A stretch of 54,168 nt of DNA from an uncultured Pirellulaceae bacterium (GTDB lineage Bacteria; Planctomycetota; Planctomycetia; Pirellulales; Pirellulaceae), in the NCBI GenBank assembly GCA_938091115.1, contig CALKNI010000038.1, positions 1-54,168 on the forward strand, read 5' to 3'. Of the stretch, positions 1-8,458 are shown one piece after another (positions within the stretch are counted from its first letter, which is position 1; each line of letters begins with the position of its first letter). Made by a program: the position numbers and the translations under genes. Below the pieces are notes generated by a model. The model saw only the letters and a program-made list of their open reading frames with translations. It had not been told where the DNA came from and did not search any database.

Positions 1-59
1 AGAAAAAATGAGTTTTTCTCTCGCGAACCAACACAACACTGAGTGCAGGAGTTTTTGTT

Positions 60-635
60 ATGGAAGAGATTCTAGTTACCATGGCCGATAACTGGGTTTA
101 TTGGGCCGTCAGTATTTTTGCGATTATTGCCGCTTACATTGACGGCAAGGAACTTCGAGTTCCCAACAAAATTACTTTTCCAATGATTATCAGCGGATGG
201 ATTTACAGCGCCATGTTTTATGGAATGGACGGGCAGGGTTGGTACATCGGGTTGATGTGGAGCCTCGCAGGGACTGCCGTCGGAATCGCGACGCTGCTCC
301 CAGCCTACGCCGTCGGAGGAATGGGGGCAGGCGATGTGAAAATGATGGCTGCAATTGGAGCCTGGGTTCACTGCACAATTACGTTTTATGCGTTTTGCGT
401 TTCGGCAATCGTTGGAGCCATTCTTGCAGTAATCATGGTGATCGCTGCAGGGGAAGGAAGAAAACACTTCAACCAGTTCTTCTCCATTCTCAATGAATTT
501 ACCACCATTCGTAATCCTGAAGCGCTCGCAGAAATTGCGACCGAAAGAAAAAGCTCTATGCGTTTGCTGCCCTACGGAATTCCATTAGCAATCGGAACCG
601 TATTGTATTTCGCGTGGATGGGATACCTCATCTAA
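60..635 (+). CDS. cpaA: Prepilin peptidase, A24 family (TadV/CpaA-like)
   Basis: This is an inner-membrane aspartic protease that would cleave (and in some homologues methylate) Flp-type prepilins before Tad pilus assembly. The 191-residue protein is mostly hydrophobic helices. Both catalytic aspartates of the A24 family are visible: D28 in the motif YIDGKELRVPN and D92 in GMGAGDVKMM (the GxGD motif). It lacks the N-terminal methylase region of long PilD-type peptidases, as is usual for TadV/CpaA. The ATG is well supported by AGGAG at 47-51, eight bases upstream. It is followed by cpaB, cpaC and cpaE on the same strand, which fixes its role as Tad-associated. The Flp pilin itself is not in the window and may lie just left of position 1. 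Confident in family; pilin substrate inferred. Confidence 0.93.
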   Translation: MEEILVTMADNWVYWAVSIFAIIAAYIDGKELRVPNKITFPMIISGWIYSAMFYGMDGQGWYIGLMWSLAGTAVGIATLLPAYAVGGMGAGDVKMMAAIGAWVHCTITFYAFCVSAIVGAILAVIMVIAAGEGRKHFNQFFSILNEFTTIRNPEALAEIATERKSSMRLLPYGIPLAIGTVLYFAWMGYLI

Positions 636-734
636 GACCTACGCATTGTTCCGATTCTGCCGGATTTAATCCCAATTAGACCTGTCCTGCTTTTTTTGGA
701 CTAAGAACCGAAGAGAACCGAATTAATCGGAAAA

Positions 735-770
735 GGGCTACTTGCTCGGTGCAATGCATGCAAGCCGCCC
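735..770. other. Intergenic hairpin between cpaA and cpaB
   Basis: In the 287-base gap between the prepilin peptidase and cpaB, GGGC (735-738) plus CTTGC (741-745) can pair with GCAAG (760-764) plus GCCC (767-770). This leaves a 2x2 internal loop and a 14-base terminal loop. No T-tract follows, so it is not a standard terminator. It could shape the transcript between the two genes or be chance. The rest of the gap shows no convincing gene or promoter. Confidence 0.3.
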
Positions 771-922
771 ATCGGATTGAATTGGGATGAGTTTCAAGGA
801 CGGGTTGTTGATTGCATTGCCTGACGAAAACGATTTTTTAAGCCAATTATTTATGCCAAATGTTTAAGCCTGATGGCGTGATTGGCAAACAACCCTAAAC
901 CGCTGGTGTTGAGGTGAAACCT

Positions 923-1918
923 ATGAAATCTAAGTCATTCATGTTAATGGTTCTATCGACGGGTTTTGGACTCGTTGCCGCCATCGGTATTAGCCAAGTG
1001 CTCGGTCAGAAATCAGCTAACGCGGAGCCAGAGAAGGCAATGGGGCCGGTAATCGTGGCTGCCGCCGACTTGGATCCAATTACGCGTTTGACGGAAGAAA
1101 ACGTCAAAATTGAAAACTGGCCACTCGACATCATCCCCGATGACGCCGCAACCAGCCTCGACGACATTGAGGACATGGTCAACCGTAATCGCCTTGGAAA
1201 GGGAATGCCAATCCAGCTGTCAGTGATCGTCAATGAAAAATCGGTTGCTTCACTTTCAATTCCCAGCGACATGAAAGTCGTTGCCATCAAAGTACCCTCG
1301 GACGATCTATTTGGCGGACTACTCAGCCCGGGTGACAAAGTCGACGTAATTGGACTATTTACCAAACGAGATAAGAAAAACGCGAATCGTATCAATCAGA
1401 CCTCGAAAACATTTCTGAGAGGACTTCAGGTTTTCAGCATCAATAACAGCATGAAATCAGTACAAACTCGAGAAGATAGTCCAACTGCCGGCACAAACTC
1501 AGCAGTTGTGGGTGTCCTGGCTAATGAGGAACAAGCAGAAGCGATGTACTACGTGCAAAGAACAGCTCAAATCAAACTGACCCTTCGCGGTGAAGATGCG
1601 ACTAACGACGACGACATTGAGAGTCTAGACGAAATCATGGGTTGGAACCTCGTCGACGAAGAGGAAGCTGAGACCACTGAAAATGTTGTCACCGTGACCG
1701 GGGGTAGTCCGGAAATTGAATCCGAAGTCCCTCCCACAATGACAATCTGGAGCGGTAATACACCTGAGAATTACACATTCACTCCAGGCTTACCGCCACA
1801 AAGCACTATTCCCGATATCAACATGGCTCCACTCGTGACCGTGAATTCCAAAGATACGGATGACGACGATGAGGCTGACTTTGACGGCTCTAACGAAATT
1901 GATCGCAATTTGGAATAA
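923..1918 (+). CDS. cpaB: Flp pilus assembly protein CpaB/RcpC
   Basis: CpaB (RcpC) is a periplasmic, membrane-anchored accessory of the Tad secretin. The product has an N-terminal hydrophobic anchor (about residues 6-25, MLMVLSTGFGLVAAIGI). An SAF-like region follows (VIVAAADLDPITRLTEENV) with the linked RcpC domain (SIPSDMKVVAIKV through GGLLSPGDKVDVIGLF), the typical CpaB layout. The C-terminal part is an extra, very acidic, proline-rich tail ending in a DTDDDDEADFDG stretch. I chose the ATG at 923 over the in-frame GTG at 914 because GAGGTG sits just upstream of it; this gives 331 residues. It lies between the prepilin peptidase and the secretin gene, as in other Tad loci. The function of the acidic tail is unknown. 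Confidence 0.92.
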   Translation: MKSKSFMLMVLSTGFGLVAAIGISQVLGQKSANAEPEKAMGPVIVAAADLDPITRLTEENVKIENWPLDIIPDDAATSLDDIEDMVNRNRLGKGMPIQLSVIVNEKSVASLSIPSDMKVVAIKVPSDDLFGGLLSPGDKVDVIGLFTKRDKKNANRINQTSKTFLRGLQVFSINNSMKSVQTREDSPTAGTNSAVVGVLANEEQAEAMYYVQRTAQIKLTLRGEDATNDDDIESLDEIMGWNLVDEEEAETTENVVTVTGGSPEIESEVPPTMTIWSGNTPENYTFTPGLPPQSTIPDINMAPLVTVNSKDTDDDDEADFDGSNEIDRNLE

Positions 1919-1934
1919 GATCAATATCAGGGTG

Positions 1935-1955
1935 AATAGGTTCGAATTACCTATT
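1935..1955. other. Hairpin in the cpaB-cpaC spacer
   Basis: AATAGGT (1935-1941) is the exact reverse complement of ACCTATT (1949-1955), giving a seven-base-pair stem with a seven-base loop. It begins 17 bases after the cpaB stop and lies about 155 bases before the preferred cpaC ATG. Only a short T run follows, so it is at most a weak terminator or an mRNA-processing or attenuation element. Confidence 0.35.
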
Positions 1956-2110
1956 TGTAACGTATGACTTTGTCTGGTTATAACACTGAAAAACCGCTGG
2001 GCAGCTCCGGTGCAACTTTTTGCCTGCTGCAGATGTCAAGGATGGCTCCAGAAAGACTGTGCTTCGTTTCAGATTACAAAAGCCGATCCGTCCAACGCAA
2101 GGATTCATGG

Positions 2111-3661
2111 ATGAACAGGCGTCTTTCAACTCAATTTCGCATTGTTTTTGCCTTAATTGCAACTGTACTGCTTGGATTACCAGGCACGGCGCAGGCACAG
2201 GTAGGTTTGAATTATCAGATTCGTCAGGAAGTTAAAACGATTCAGATGGTAGAAGGTTCAAGCCAACGCCTTCAATTTGACTACAACATCCCAGAGCTGA
2301 TGGTTGAGAACCCCGAGGTCATCGGGGCGACGCCGGTGACCCCGAACACCATTCTCTTGAGCGCACTCAAACCTGGCATGTCGACTCTGACTGTCAGTGA
2401 TCCTGATAAGAATCTCGAAATGATCAACATCGAGGTCTCGATTGACGTGAGAGAAGTCGAAGGAGCGATTGCAAAAATATTCCCAGATTCTCAAGTCAGT
2501 GTTAATCCCTTGAAGTCAAGCATCATTCTGACTGGGAACGTGGCGAGAGCCGATCAGGTAGAAAACATTCTCAAGGTTGCTCGCGATTACTTTCCGGCCA
2601 ATGTAATCAATGAACTTCAGGTCAATGGCACGCAGAACATTGCAATCAAAGTAAAGGTATACGAAGTCGCCCGCGGTAAACTTCGAAAGCTGGGTGTTGA
2701 CTGGGGATATTTTGGGGAAGAGTTTAATGTGGTCTCAAGCGTGGCTCAGTTGATTCAGGATGTTTCTACTGGAGATACCGCAGGAACTTCAGCGAACTTT
2801 GCCTTCGGTGTTCTCAATGATGGCAAAAGATTTAACGCATTTATCGAAGCACTCGAGAGTAACAACCTGGCAAAACTATTGGACCAACCCGTCTTGGTCG
2901 CTCAAAACGGTCGACCCGCCGAATTTCTTTCCGGTGGTGAAATTGCCATTCCGGTCGCCAGTGGATTGGGAACCAATGCAATTGAATACCGGCCTTTCGG
3001 TACCAAACTTGACGTCGTGCCGATCATCCACGGACAGGGCAAACTAACGCTTGAAATCAGAGCGGAAGTCTCTGAGGTTGCTGCAGACCTTGCCGGTGAC
3101 GCTGGCGTGCCTGGTTTTCGTGTGCGACGCGTCAACACCGGCGTAAAAATGAAAGCGGGGCATACTTTAGCACTCGCGGGAGATTACCGTGAGAAGGACG
3201 AGACTGAAGTCCGCGGCATTCCAAAATTGATGGATAATCCTTGGTTTGGCCCGGCTTTCCGATCGGTTTCGGATAAATCGAATGAAACCGAACTGGTCTT
3301 TTTGTTGACCCCGAACTTCATCAGTGAAGTTGAGCAAGATCAGCTCCCAGATTACGGACCAGGAAGGCTAACCACACGTCCATCAGACCGAGAGCTTTAT
3401 ATTAATGGCTACACCGAAGTGCCAAGATGTGAGGACGATTGCCCGGTGATTGATAGCTTCGGTAGCACTCAAGCAAGAGGTAATTTCCCTTTCATGACAC
3501 CTCACTCTTCTACACAAACAAAGCCAGCGACTAACTCACCGTTTCAACTCAAAACCATCGCAAACCAAACCACAGGTCCTACAACCGCAAAGACTAAATC
3601 TCAACCCGAACGTGAGTCAAAGTCAATTTTCAAATGGCCCTTTAAGACCAAAGTCCGCTAA
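2111..3661 (+). CDS. cpaC: Tad pilus secretin CpaC/RcpA (type II/III secretion system family)
   Basis: This is the outer-membrane secretin through which the Tad pilus would pass. The frame is open from 1964, but the ATG at 2111 starts a proper signal peptide (MNRRLSTQFRIVFALIATVLL, ending in an AQAQ-type cleavage site), so 516 residues is the preferred form. An N-terminal pilus-assembly/BON-like region (about residues 30-190) is followed by the secretin core. The core shows FLSGGEIAIPV, YRPFGTKLDVVP, the VRRVNTGVKMKAGHTLALAG block and the ELVFLLTPNF end motif. The last roughly 100 residues are a Ser/Thr/Gln-rich tail ending in a basic stretch, which is not needed for the barrel. It follows cpaB and precedes cpaE. 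Confidence 0.93.
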   Translation: MNRRLSTQFRIVFALIATVLLGLPGTAQAQVGLNYQIRQEVKTIQMVEGSSQRLQFDYNIPELMVENPEVIGATPVTPNTILLSALKPGMSTLTVSDPDKNLEMINIEVSIDVREVEGAIAKIFPDSQVSVNPLKSSIILTGNVARADQVENILKVARDYFPANVINELQVNGTQNIAIKVKVYEVARGKLRKLGVDWGYFGEEFNVVSSVAQLIQDVSTGDTAGTSANFAFGVLNDGKRFNAFIEALESNNLAKLLDQPVLVAQNGRPAEFLSGGEIAIPVASGLGTNAIEYRPFGTKLDVVPIIHGQGKLTLEIRAEVSEVAADLAGDAGVPGFRVRRVNTGVKMKAGHTLALAGDYREKDETEVRGIPKLMDNPWFGPAFRSVSDKSNETELVFLLTPNFISEVEQDQLPDYGPGRLTTRPSDRELYINGYTEVPRCEDDCPVIDSFGSTQARGNFPFMTPHSSTQTKPATNSPFQLKTIANQTTGPTTAKTKSQPERESKSIFKWPFKTKVR

Positions 3662-3754
3662 ACTAATGGTTTAGCATTTACTAAGTTAAAATCGCAAAAC
3701 TCGCGATTAACCAAACCACAACGAATCACGGCAGCCTAAACACACGGATAACAA

Positions 3755-4948
3755 ATGAGCGGTACGCTACGCATCTCGATTTGCGATCCAGATGAGACAA
3801 CTCGAGAGAATTTAAAACGCTACCTCATTGGCATGAATCAAATCTGGCTTGAGGCAGATTGTTCACGTTACGAGTTCTTCGCTGAAATTGTTTCTCAAAC
3901 TACTCCCGAAATCGCAATTATCGATATTGATTCCGATGGTGAAAAAGCGATGGGGCTCGTCGAATCAATTTCAAAAAAGCACCCATCCATTGGTATTATC
4001 GTCGTCAGCAACCGCACCGATGGCCAAATGATCCTCCGGGCGATGCGATCCGGAGCCAGAGAATTCCTTAACTCTCCAATCCAAATCGACGAACTTGTCG
4101 GCGCACTTGATCGAGTTGCCGCCAATACAGACGGCAAACAACGTAGTAACGCTGGAAATATTATCGCCGTCGCCGGAGCATCTGGTGGCGTGGGAAGCAC
4201 ATCCATCGCGGTAAATCTCGCAGTAGCTTTGGCCACCAACCCTGATCGCAGCGTCGTTCTGATCGACCTCGATCTCGCACTCGGTGACGCCGATGTCTTT
4301 TTAGATATGATCCCAGACTATACCCTGCTCGATGTTGCTCAGAATATTTCACGGCTCGACCTCGCGCTTTTGAGGAAATCACTGACTAAACACGAATCCG
4401 GAGTATACCTGTTGCCCCGACCTGTCCAAATCGAAGACATGTCTGCGATTTCCAATGAAGATTTGAAACGTGTGATTGGATTATTAAAAGCCTCGTTCAC
4501 ACACCTAATCATTGACTGCTCGAAATCCTATAGCCGGCTCGACATCACTGCTTTAGAAAGTGCAAACAGCATTGTACTACTGACACAACTCGACCTGCCT
4601 TGCCTCAGAAATATTGTGCGACTACTCTCATCACTGGAAACCTACGGCGACGTTAATGAAAAAATTAGAATTGTCGTTAACCGGGTGGGCTTGGATAAAA
4701 TGCAGATCAGCTCGACGAAAGCGGAAGAGACAATCGACCGAGACATCTTTTGGAGAATCCCAAACAACTATCCGGTCATTTCAGAATGCAGAAACAACGG
4801 CGTACCGCTGTTAGAAAACGCTAAAAATGCCACGATCACACAATCGATTTGCGAGCTCGCCGAAAAACTGTCGGGCGACGTTGAGGACGATGAAGGAAAA
4901 TCAAACAAGAAGGACCGCATGTCCTGGCTGAAGTTCCTCGGCAAGTAG
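3755..4948 (+). CDS. cpaE: CpaE/TadZ-like pilus localisation ATPase
   Basis: TadZ/CpaE proteins place the Tad secretion machine at the right site in the cell. The N-terminal ~120 residues resemble a response-regulator receiver domain (IIDID around D57). The C-terminal part is a ParA/MinD-type ATPase fold (P-loop at 141-150, then VVLIDLDLALGDADVFLD). The P-loop reads GASGGVGSTS, so both lysines of the canonical KGGxGKT deviant Walker A motif are replaced by serine. Atypical P-loops are known in TadZ proteins, so this is odd but not disqualifying. This is the last + strand gene of the locus; the next gene (polA) is convergent, so the motor ATPase CpaF and platform proteins TadB/TadC are not here. 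Confidence 0.92.
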   Translation: MSGTLRISICDPDETTRENLKRYLIGMNQIWLEADCSRYEFFAEIVSQTTPEIAIIDIDSDGEKAMGLVESISKKHPSIGIIVVSNRTDGQMILRAMRSGAREFLNSPIQIDELVGALDRVAANTDGKQRSNAGNIIAVAGASGGVGSTSIAVNLAVALATNPDRSVVLIDLDLALGDADVFLDMIPDYTLLDVAQNISRLDLALLRKSLTKHESGVYLLPRPVQIEDMSAISNEDLKRVIGLLKASFTHLIIDCSKSYSRLDITALESANSIVLLTQLDLPCLRNIVRLLSSLETYGDVNEKIRIVVNRVGLDKMQISSTKAEETIDRDIFWRIPNNYPVISECRNNGVPLLENAKNATITQSICELAEKLSGDVEDDEGKSNKKDRMSWLKFLGK

Positions 4949-5031
4949 TCTAGGTAGAATTTCCTTTGGCAAGTCTCTCATCGACAAGAGTTCGGCAACT
5001 AAATTCGCCCCGCAATTAAAAAACGTATAGC

Positions 5032-7842
5032 TCAATGAGCTTCAAGCCAATTTTCGCCGGTGCCCATTTCGACTTCGATCGGAACATCGATTTCAAGAGC
5101 CGTCTTCATACACGATTCAATGACCGGCATTACGGCCTCTGCTTCTTCGCGATACATGTCGAACACTAATTCATCGTGAACGGTAAGTAACATCTTAGTT
5201 TTAAATTCTCCATCCCGGAGTGCGTGATGTACTTTTATCATCGCCAACTTGAGCATGTCTGCCGCAGTTCCCTGAATGGGGCTGTTCATAGCAAGTCGCT
5301 CGGATGCATTTTTCAATGTTTTATTTCGAGAATTAATGTCACGAAGTTGTCGGCGACGCCCCATCTGAGTTTTCACAAATTCATTCTCTTCGGCAAAACG
5401 AATTGTCCGATCAAAATACTCCCGAACACCTGGATATTTTTCGTAATAGTTATCGATCAATGAATTGGCTTCAGCGCGGGGAATGTTAAGTCGTTGCTGC
5501 AACCCAAATGCCGAGATTCCATAGAGAATTCCAAAATTCACCATTTTTGCTTTAGCACGCATTTCCCGATCGACTTCCTCTATGGGTACCTTATAGACCT
5601 GAGCCGCAGTGACCGAATGAATGTCGGTCCCCGACCGGAAGGCGTCGAGCATCGTCGGATCCTGACTTAAGGCAGCCATGATTCGCAACTCAATCTGAGA
5701 ATAATCAGCAGCCAGAATCAAATGCTCAGAATCTCGCGGAACAAATGCGGCTCGTATCTCACGCCCCCGCTCCTTCCGTACCGGGATCGTTTGAAGATTT
5801 GGATTATTGGACTGCATCCTTCCGGTTGACGTCCAGGTTTGGCTGTAATGGGTGTGGAGCTTGCCGGACTTGGGATCAACCGCATCGGGCAGTTGATCGA
5901 CGTAAACCGATTTGAGTTTTTGAGCACTACGAAACTCTAAAACGTTCGCGACGATATCATGCTTCGGTGCCAATCGCAACAATTCAGATTCTTTGGTTGA
6001 ATATTGGCCGGTCGCAGTCTTCTTAGGATTATCAACTAATTTCAATTCGTCGTAGAGAACGATCCCAAGTTGCTTTGGCGAAGCGATATTAAACTCGCGC
6101 CCCGCTTCGTCAAAGATTTTCGTTCGTAATTCCTCAATTTCTGTAGCCAGCACGGTTGAATATTTATTCAAAGCCTCCGAATCTAATCGAATCCCCTGAT
6201 ACTCCATCTCGACTAGCACCGGTACCAGCGGACATTCGACTTCGTAACAAACCTTAGCCACGCCTCTAGCCTCAACTTCGGCGCCGAGTGCGTCGGCGAT
6301 TTGAAGCGTAATGTCGGCATCTTCACAGGCGTACTCGGCAACAATTTCGAGAGGAACATCTCGCATATTCCGTTGCTCTTCCCCCTTCTTCCCGACCAAG
6401 TCACTGGTCGGGATTGGCCGATAGCCTAGGTAGATCGTGGCCAAGTAATCTAGACCATGTTTCATATCCGGCTCTTTCATCGAGTGGACCAACATGGTGT
6501 CGATTAAGTCGCCGCGGACGTCGAGACCCCGCCATTTCAAAAGACTTATATCGTATTTTAGATTATGCCCAACTTTGAGAATTGACTCATTTTCAAAAAC
6601 ACAACGAAACTCCTCTAAAACAGCTTCCGACATTTCTTCCGATTCAGGTATCACAACGTAATACGCGCGATGCTTTTCAAACGAAAATGCAATTCCCAGA
6701 GGAGTCGCGGAGCGCGGATCGAGGCCCGTTGTTTCAGTATCAAAACAAAAACGCTTTTGATCCAACAGCTTCTTAATTAATTCAGCCCGCTCCTTTTTCG
6801 TCTTGATTGTGGTGTACTGATGAGGAACATCAGCAATTGTCTTCTCCTCTACCCCCTCTTCATCGAACAGCGTCGACTGAATTTCCTTCTCACGTTTATC
6901 CCTAATTGCTGCCTGCCTCGCTGGCGCTGCCGAGAAAGATTTCCCCAACATGCGTTTGCCAAGCGTATCAAACTCGAGCTCTCCAAAAAGTTCTTTCAGC
7001 TTCGATTTATTAAAACCGGTCCATTTCAAGTCATCCAGAACAACATCATGAGGCACATCGAGGCAGATTGTGACCAGTTCTTTGGAGAGAATCGCCTGAT
7101 CCTTGTTCTCCTCAACTCGCTCTTTTTGCTTACCTTTCAACTGATCGGTGTTTTCCAATAACGACTCAATCGAACCAAATTTTGAAATTAATTTTTGAGC
7201 AGTTTTTGGTCCAATTCCGGGCACGCCTGGAATATTATCACTGGCATCTCCCATCAACCCCAGGACGTCAACGACTTGATCAACGCGTTCAATTTGCCAC
7301 TTGTCAAGAACTTCCTTCACACCCAGCATTTCCGGACTTCCACCCTGACGGCCTGGCTTAAACATAGTGACATGCTCCGTAACCAATTGCGTATAGTCTT
7401 TATCCGGAGTCACCATAAACGTCTCAAACCCCGCAGCCTCCGCCTCTACAGACAACGTGCCGATAATATCATCCGCTTCGAATCCAGGTTTACGAATCAT
7501 TGTGATATCCATCGCTTCAAACAGTCGGTCAACCAATGGAAACTGAACTGCAATATCTTCCGGAAGTGCGTCCCGCTGGGCTTTGTATTCAGGAAAAGCC
7601 TCGTGGCGAAAGGTTGGCTCACGGGTGTCAAAGGCAACCGCTAAATGGGTCGGCTCATATTTGGAAATAATATCAAAAACGGTGTTTGCAACACCGAATA
7701 CAGCCGAAGTACAAACTCCTGAAGTGGTGAATCGCGGGGATCGAATCAGTGCAAAATGTGCTCGATAAATCAAAGCCATTGCATCGAGAAGATAAAGTTT
7801 CTTTTCAATCTTTTTAACAGTCTTTTTTTCAGAATTGGCCAT
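5032..7842 (-). CDS. polA: DNA polymerase I with 5'-3' and 3'-5' exonuclease domains
   Basis: This enzyme carries out Okazaki fragment maturation and repair synthesis. All three domains look intact over 936 residues. The 5' nuclease (about 14-300) has the helix-hairpin-helix SDNIPGVPGIGPKTA. The proofreading domain has Exo I DTE at 368-370, Exo II HNLKYD at 426-431 and Exo III YACEDAD at 504-510. The polymerase domain has motif A DYSQIELR at 713-720, motif B RAKAKMVNFGILYG from about 762 and motif C VHDE at 888-891. Unlike Taq-type enzymes it should proofread. The length matches the E. coli enzyme. The first ~15 residues are a lysine-rich extension before the YLLDAMALIYRAHFA start of the nuclease. 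It is convergent with cpaE; 107 bases separate it from the upstream DUF3859 gene. Confidence 0.97.
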   Translation of the reverse strand: MANSEKKTVKKIEKKLYLLDAMALIYRAHFALIRSPRFTTSGVCTSAVFGVANTVFDIISKYEPTHLAVAFDTREPTFRHEAFPEYKAQRDALPEDIAVQFPLVDRLFEAMDITMIRKPGFEADDIIGTLSVEAEAAGFETFMVTPDKDYTQLVTEHVTMFKPGRQGGSPEMLGVKEVLDKWQIERVDQVVDVLGLMGDASDNIPGVPGIGPKTAQKLISKFGSIESLLENTDQLKGKQKERVEENKDQAILSKELVTICLDVPHDVVLDDLKWTGFNKSKLKELFGELEFDTLGKRMLGKSFSAAPARQAAIRDKREKEIQSTLFDEEGVEEKTIADVPHQYTTIKTKKERAELIKKLLDQKRFCFDTETTGLDPRSATPLGIAFSFEKHRAYYVVIPESEEMSEAVLEEFRCVFENESILKVGHNLKYDISLLKWRGLDVRGDLIDTMLVHSMKEPDMKHGLDYLATIYLGYRPIPTSDLVGKKGEEQRNMRDVPLEIVAEYACEDADITLQIADALGAEVEARGVAKVCYEVECPLVPVLVEMEYQGIRLDSEALNKYSTVLATEIEELRTKIFDEAGREFNIASPKQLGIVLYDELKLVDNPKKTATGQYSTKESELLRLAPKHDIVANVLEFRSAQKLKSVYVDQLPDAVDPKSGKLHTHYSQTWTSTGRMQSNNPNLQTIPVRKERGREIRAAFVPRDSEHLILAADYSQIELRIMAALSQDPTMLDAFRSGTDIHSVTAAQVYKVPIEEVDREMRAKAKMVNFGILYGISAFGLQQRLNIPRAEANSLIDNYYEKYPGVREYFDRTIRFAEENEFVKTQMGRRRQLRDINSRNKTLKNASERLAMNSPIQGTAADMLKLAMIKVHHALRDGEFKTKMLLTVHDELVFDMYREEAEAVMPVIESCMKTALEIDVPIEVEMGTGENWLEAH

Positions 7843-7943
7843 AAGTACTTCGCTCAGTAAAAATGAAAATAGAACTGCGGACTTTCAATCGCTCGTTAGT
7901 TAGTTTAACAAATCTAAGACCGAGAGGCGAAAGATTCGACCCT

Positions 7944-7963
7944 GCGAAGCTAATCAGCTTCGC
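7944..7963. other. Perfect hairpin spanning the stop of the DUF3859 gene
   Basis: GCGAAGCT (7944-7951) and AGCTTCGC (7956-7963) form a perfect eight-base-pair stem with the tetraloop AATC. It contains the stop codon of the upstream (- strand) DUF3859 gene. No T-tract follows on either strand, so it may protect a 3' end or mark Rho-dependent termination before polA rather than act as an intrinsic terminator. Confidence 0.4.
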
Positions 7964-8351
7964 TACGCAGAGCTACATTGAACACTTTTTCACCAATAAC
8001 AACGCCGTTCAATTGCATCGTCATTCGCCAAGGCCCCAACTTGTCAGCGACGGGCTCCCAGATTGTATCTCCAAGGTAAAAATCCCAATCGTTGGTTTTT
8101 ACGAAAACAGATCCGGTAAAAGGTGCACGACGAATACCCTGCGTGTCTAGAATCCCAGGATGATCAATGCAGTAATCTAACTCCCGATTTTTCGCCCCTT
8201 TAATATTCACAATAAATCCGAACTCAATCCCAAGATCGGCCGGCACTTCCGTTGTGAACTGTTCGATTTTGGGAAGAATTTTTGACTGTGCATCCCAGTT
8301 AGAATAAATCCCAAAACTTCGGATTCGAAATTCAGGTTTCCGCTTTGCCAT
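7950..8351 (-). CDS. DUF3859 domain-containing protein
   Basis: The 133-residue soluble protein appears to be a single DUF3859 domain. It begins MAKRKPEFRIRSFGIYSNWD, continues with the pattern TTEVPADLGIEFGFIV, and ends with DWDFYLGDTIWEPVADKLGPW and an amphipathic strand. There is no signal peptide or membrane segment. No biochemical function is known for the family to my knowledge. I chose the ATG at 8351 over a TTG three bases upstream. It lies on the same strand between threonine synthase and polA, with gaps of about 107 bases on each side, so co-transcription is possible but not evident. Recognition is from sequence pattern memory, hence moderate confidence in the family name. Confidence 0.8.
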   Translation of the reverse strand: MAKRKPEFRIRSFGIYSNWDAQSKILPKIEQFTTEVPADLGIEFGFIVNIKGAKNRELDYCIDHPGILDTQGIRRAPFTGSVFVKTNDWDFYLGDTIWEPVADKLGPWRMTMQLNGVVIGEKVFNVALRSEAD

Positions 8352-8458
8352 CAACTTTAGCTTCAGAAAAAATTAATTAAGCGATTCAGTCAGAGCGGCT
8401 CAACCCTAAGCGGGACGGGCGACAAGATACGAACAAGCTCGCCGCTGTGGACCACCAA

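Noticed and set aside
1-19. AGAAAAA/TTTTTCT hairpin at the left edge
   Set aside because: The stem is almost only A-T and the context left of the window is missing, so a terminator call cannot be supported.
1935-1955. GGTTCGAAT-like segment reminiscent of a tRNA T-arm
   Set aside because: No acceptor or anticodon stems can be formed around it; it is just a simple hairpin in the cpaB-cpaC spacer.
6820-7161. 113-residue frame antisense to polA (and similar frames antisense to pheT, dxr and others)
   Set aside because: These are shadows of well-supported genes on the other strand, without family patterns of their own.
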